Shown piece by piece: positions 6,299 through 8,105 of a stretch of 8,105 bases of DNA. Position numbers and translations under genes: made by a program. Position 1 is the first letter of the stretch; each line of letters opens with the position of its first letter. The stretch lies in assembly GCA_949025205.1 (NCBI GenBank), contig CARMXJ010000052.1, positions 1 through 8,105 on the forward strand, written 5' to 3'. Source of the stretch: an uncultured Bacilli bacterium. GTDB lineage: Bacteria > Bacillota_I > Bacilli_A > RF39 > UBA660. A model generated the notes under the pieces. The model was given only the letters and a program-made list of their open reading frames with translations. It was not told where the DNA came from and did no database searches.

Positions 6299-7498
6299 AT
6301 GGATTATGTAGAATTACTAGCTCCAGCAGGAGATTTAGAAAGATTAAAAATCGCGTATCTATATGGTGCAGATGCTGTTTATTGTTCTGGAAAAAAATAT
6401 GGACTTCGTGCAAATGCTTCTAATTTTACAATGGAAGAACTTGCAAGTGCTACAAACTATGCACATAGTTTAGGGAAGAAAATATATGTAACGGTGAATA
6501 TTCTTTTTCATGAAGAAGAAGTGGATGGAATCGATGCTTATTTAAAAGATTTGGATAAAATAGGCATCGATGCTGTTATCGCAAGTGATATTTTGGTGAT
6601 GAAGAAAGTACAAGAACTTAATCTTTCTTTTGAAGTGCATGTTTCTACCCAAGCAAGTATTTTAAATAGTGAAGCGGCTTTATTTTACAAAAGTTTAGGA
6701 GCGAAAAGACTTGTTTTAGCAAGAGAAGCGCATTTAAATGACATTAAGGAAATTAAAAAGGCGACAAACCTTGATTTAGAGTGCTTTATTCATGGCGCTA
6801 TGTGTACAAGTTTTAGTGGGAGATGTGTTTTGTCTAATGTTTGTACAAATAGGGACTCCAATCGTGGAGGATGTGCCCAAATTTGTAGATGGACTTTTGG
6901 CATAGAAGATGTAGAAACTCCTTTTAGTATGACACCAAAAGATTTAAATTTAATAGAATATATAAGTAGTATGATAGATGCTGGTGTTAATTCTTTTAAA
7001 GTAGAAGGACGAATGCGAGGCATTTATTATATTGCTACAGTTATTTTGGTATATCGAAGAGTAATTGATAAAATTCTTATGCATAATTTAAGCAATGGCG
7101 AAGTACAATATTATTTAGATATCTTAAATCGGGTGGCGAACCGAGAATCAACGCCGCAATTTATTGATAAACTTCCAGGAAGTAAAGAACAATATTTTTT
7201 AGGAAGAGATGAAGTATCCAATCAAGACTTTTTAGGGTTAGTTTTACAATATGATGCAAAAAGTAAGATTGCTACCATTGAGCAAAGAAACTACTTTAAA
7301 GTAGGAGATGTAGTCGAGTTTTTTGGACCGTCTATAAAAACTTTTACTTATAAAATAGAAAAAATATACGATGAAAATGGCGATACCATTGGAATTGCCA
7401 ATCATCCAAAAATGATTATTAAATTAAAAGTAGATACATGCTTAGAAAAATTTGACATGATGCGCATAAAAGTGTTTGACAAACAAGAGTATCTGTAG
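6299..7498 (+). CDS. trhP2: U32 family tRNA hydroxylation protein TrhP2 (YrrO-like)
   Basis: Member of the family long called peptidase U32 that includes E. coli TrhP/YegQ and RlhA. It is an iron-sulfur protein using prephenate to hydroxylate uridine 34 of tRNA to ho5U. The TIM-barrel domain begins with ELLAPAGDLERLKIAYLYG (5-23) and includes HVSTQASILN (114-123). The U32 signature ECFIHGAMCTSFSGRCVLS (161-179) fits the PROSITE pattern, and C169, C176, C192 and C196 show the C-x6-C-x15-C-x3-C cluster spacing. KVEGRMR (234-240) is also typical. The last ~90 residues (about 305-395) are the beta-rich U32 C-terminal domain. AAAGAGGA (6285-6292) precedes the ATG by six bases. At 399 residues it is near the length of YrrO (about 420). 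It is the last gene of the operon, and the udk gene often found next is absent. Confidence 0.9.
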   Translation: MDYVELLAPAGDLERLKIAYLYGADAVYCSGKKYGLRANASNFTMEELASATNYAHSLGKKIYVTVNILFHEEEVDGIDAYLKDLDKIGIDAVIASDILVMKKVQELNLSFEVHVSTQASILNSEAALFYKSLGAKRLVLAREAHLNDIKEIKKATNLDLECFIHGAMCTSFSGRCVLSNVCTNRDSNRGGCAQICRWTFGIEDVETPFSMTPKDLNLIEYISSMIDAGVNSFKVEGRMRGIYYIATVILVYRRVIDKILMHNLSNGEVQYYLDILNRVANRESTPQFIDKLPGSKEQYFLGRDEVSNQDFLGLVLQYDAKSKIATIEQRNYFKVGDVVEFFGPSIKTFTYKIEKIYDENGDTIGIANHPKMIIKLKVDTCLEKFDMMRIKVFDKQEYL

Positions 7499-7504
7499 TA
7501 TTCT
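7476..7504 (+). promoter_or_regulatory. Promoter of greA within the end of trhP2
   Basis: A perfect -35 TTGACA (7476-7481) and TATTCT (7499-7504) are 17 bases apart, with the -35 and spacer inside the last codons of trhP2. Transcription would start near 7511, about 25 bases before the greA ATG. No terminator is visible between trhP2 and greA, so greA can also be reached by read-through. Confidence 0.65.
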
Positions 7505-7535
7505 TAAGACTGTATTTTTAGAAGGTGGATTTTTT

Positions 7536-8003
7536 ATGAAACAAATTGAAAATATTATGCTAACAGCAGAAGGTTATTTAGAATTAGAACAAGAATTAAA
7601 TATGTTAAAAACAGAAAAAAGACCTGAAGTAATTAAATCTTTAAAAGAAGCTAGAGCTTTAGGAGACTTATCTGAAAATAGTGATTATGATGCAGCTCGT
7701 AATGAACAAGCTCAACTAGAAGCACGTATTAAAGAATTGGAATTTAAGCTTGAACATTGTACTATTGCAGATGCAACGAAGAGTGATGTTGTTAATGTTG
7801 GAAATAAAGTTACCATTACTTATGAAGATGGCGATACAGAAGAGTACAAAATCGTAGGTTCTTTAGAAGCCGACCCGTTTGATAATAAAATTTCGAACGA
7901 AAGTCCTATTGGAAAAGCTATTATTGGTCATAAAAAGGGCGAAGTGGTGGAAGTTGTATCTCCTAATGGAAATTTTAGTGTAACGATTGCGAATATTGAA
8001 TAG
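7536..8003 (+). CDS. greA: Transcription elongation factor GreA
   Basis: Binds backtracked RNA polymerase in its secondary channel and stimulates cleavage of the extruded RNA 3' end, rescuing stalled complexes. The 155 residues are the family length. Residues 1-78 form the N-terminal coiled coil; its tip GDLSENSDYDAAR (43-55) carries D44 and E47, matching the acidic pair (D41, E44 in E. coli) that positions the catalytic metal. The C-terminal FKBP-like domain (about 80-155) shows ISNESPIGKAIIGHKKGEVVEV. I chose the ATG at 7536, seven bases after AGGTGG (7523-7528); a TTG at 7476 in frame is inside trhP2 and extends beyond any GreA. It has its own promoter and terminator. Confidence 0.96.
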   Translation: MKQIENIMLTAEGYLELEQELNMLKTEKRPEVIKSLKEARALGDLSENSDYDAARNEQAQLEARIKELEFKLEHCTIADATKSDVVNVGNKVTITYEDGDTEEYKIVGSLEADPFDNKISNESPIGKAIIGHKKGEVVEVVSPNGNFSVTIANIE

Positions 8004-8027
8004 AGAAGTAGATTACTTCTTTTTTTT
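8004..8027 (+). terminator. Intrinsic terminator of greA
   Basis: Immediately after the greA TAG stop, AGAAGTA (8004-8010) and TACTTCT (8014-8020) pair around a GAT loop and run into an uninterrupted T tract (8020-8027). The stem is short but the loop and T tail are typical. Confidence 0.85.
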
Positions 8028-8028
8028 A

Positions 8029-8037
8029 TGCTATACT
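8029..8037 (+). promoter_or_regulatory. Extended -10 promoter of the prepilin gene
   Basis: TGCTATACT is an extended -10 box (TGn plus TATACT at 8032-8037) directly after the greA terminator. The best -35 at 17 bases is TAGATT (8009-8014), which is poor and lies within the terminator hairpin, so the promoter would depend on the extended -10. Transcription would start near 8044. Confidence 0.5.
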
Positions 8038-8066
8038 AAAAATACAGAACAAAGGTAGGAAAGAGT

Positions 8067-8105
8067 ATGAAAAAAGGATTTACGATAGTAGAGTTAATGA
8101 CAACG
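8067..8105 (+). CDS. Type IV prepilin-like protein (partial, 5' end only)
   Basis: The final 39 bases encode MKKGFTIVELMTT and run off the window. This is a textbook class III prepilin leader: a short Lys-rich tip, Gly4 before the cleavage site, Phe at mature +1 and Glu at mature +5, the start of the hydrophobic helix. A prepilin peptidase would cut after Gly4 and methylate Phe5. AGGTAGGA (8053-8060) lies six bases before the ATG, and a terminator and promoter separate it from greA, so it starts a new unit. It may be a competence pseudopilin (ComGC-like), a type IV pilin or a type II secretion pseudopilin; the visible part cannot tell. Confidence 0.8.
   Translation, partial: MKKGFTIVELMTT

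Noticed and set aside
7452..7457. A second perfect TTGACA near the end of trhP2
   Set aside because: No -10-like hexamer lies 16-18 bases downstream (GTTTGA/TTTGAC), so it is most likely coding coincidence.
6299..7498. Annotation of the U32 protein as a collagenase-like protease
   Set aside because: The family name is historical. The four-cysteine cluster pattern and linkage to trmR fit tRNA hydroxylation, as shown for TrhP proteins.
7476..7535. N-terminal extension of GreA from an in-frame TTG
   Set aside because: The added residues do not belong to GreA, and the TTG is the start of a TTGACA promoter element. AGGTGG supports the ATG at 7536.
1..8105. CRISPR arrays, tRNA or rRNA genes, insertion sequences, riboswitches
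   Set aside because: No regularly spaced repeats, cloverleaf-like sequences, transposase motifs or long structured leaders were seen; the operon leader is only about 17 bases.

Overview
The window is AT-rich DNA from a low-G+C Gram-positive bacterium of the Bacilli. Gene order on the right follows the Bacillus subtilis block yrzL-yrrK-yrzB-yrrL-yrrM-yrrN-yrrO-(udk)-greA. The AT-rich coding, the short genes and the type of surface protein on the left suggest an uncultured gut lineage (RF39- or Erysipelotrichia-like). That placement is an inference. The genetic code appears standard: ireB ends in TGA at its normal length, and tryptophan is encoded by TGG.

Left region (1-1395): a weak hairpin, then a promoter and one monocistronic gene for a 399-residue membrane-anchored surface protein of unknown role. 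Its C-terminal half resembles the lectin-like C-terminal domains of phage and prophage proteins of gut Firmicutes. A strong bidirectional terminator separates it from the convergent next gene.

Middle (1384-2924): a minus-strand gene for a membrane-anchored or secreted family 3 glycoside hydrolase of the NagZ type, then a 173-bp divergent intergenic region. This region holds a good promoter for the right-hand operon, a weak candidate for the hydrolase gene and a small palindrome.

Right region (2925-7498): a tight plus-strand operon of seven genes, with neighbours overlapping or only 1 to 13 bases apart: ireB, ruvX, a DUF1292 gene, mltG, trmR, a trhP1-like gene and trhP2. It combines cell-wall control and glycan-strand termination (IreB, MltG), RNA/DNA processing (RuvX) and a complete-looking route for wobble-uridine modification: hydroxylation to ho5U by the TrhP proteins, then methylation to mo5U by TrmR. 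greA (7536-8003) follows with its own promoter and a terminator at its stop codon. The window ends 39 bases into a new gene whose first residues are a type IV prepilin leader.

No stretch over 300 bases lacks a gene. I saw no tRNA, rRNA, CRISPR array, insertion sequence or riboswitch. Most of the window is conserved housekeeping DNA. The least understood parts are the surface protein, the cluster-less TrhP1-like protein and the truncated pilin gene.
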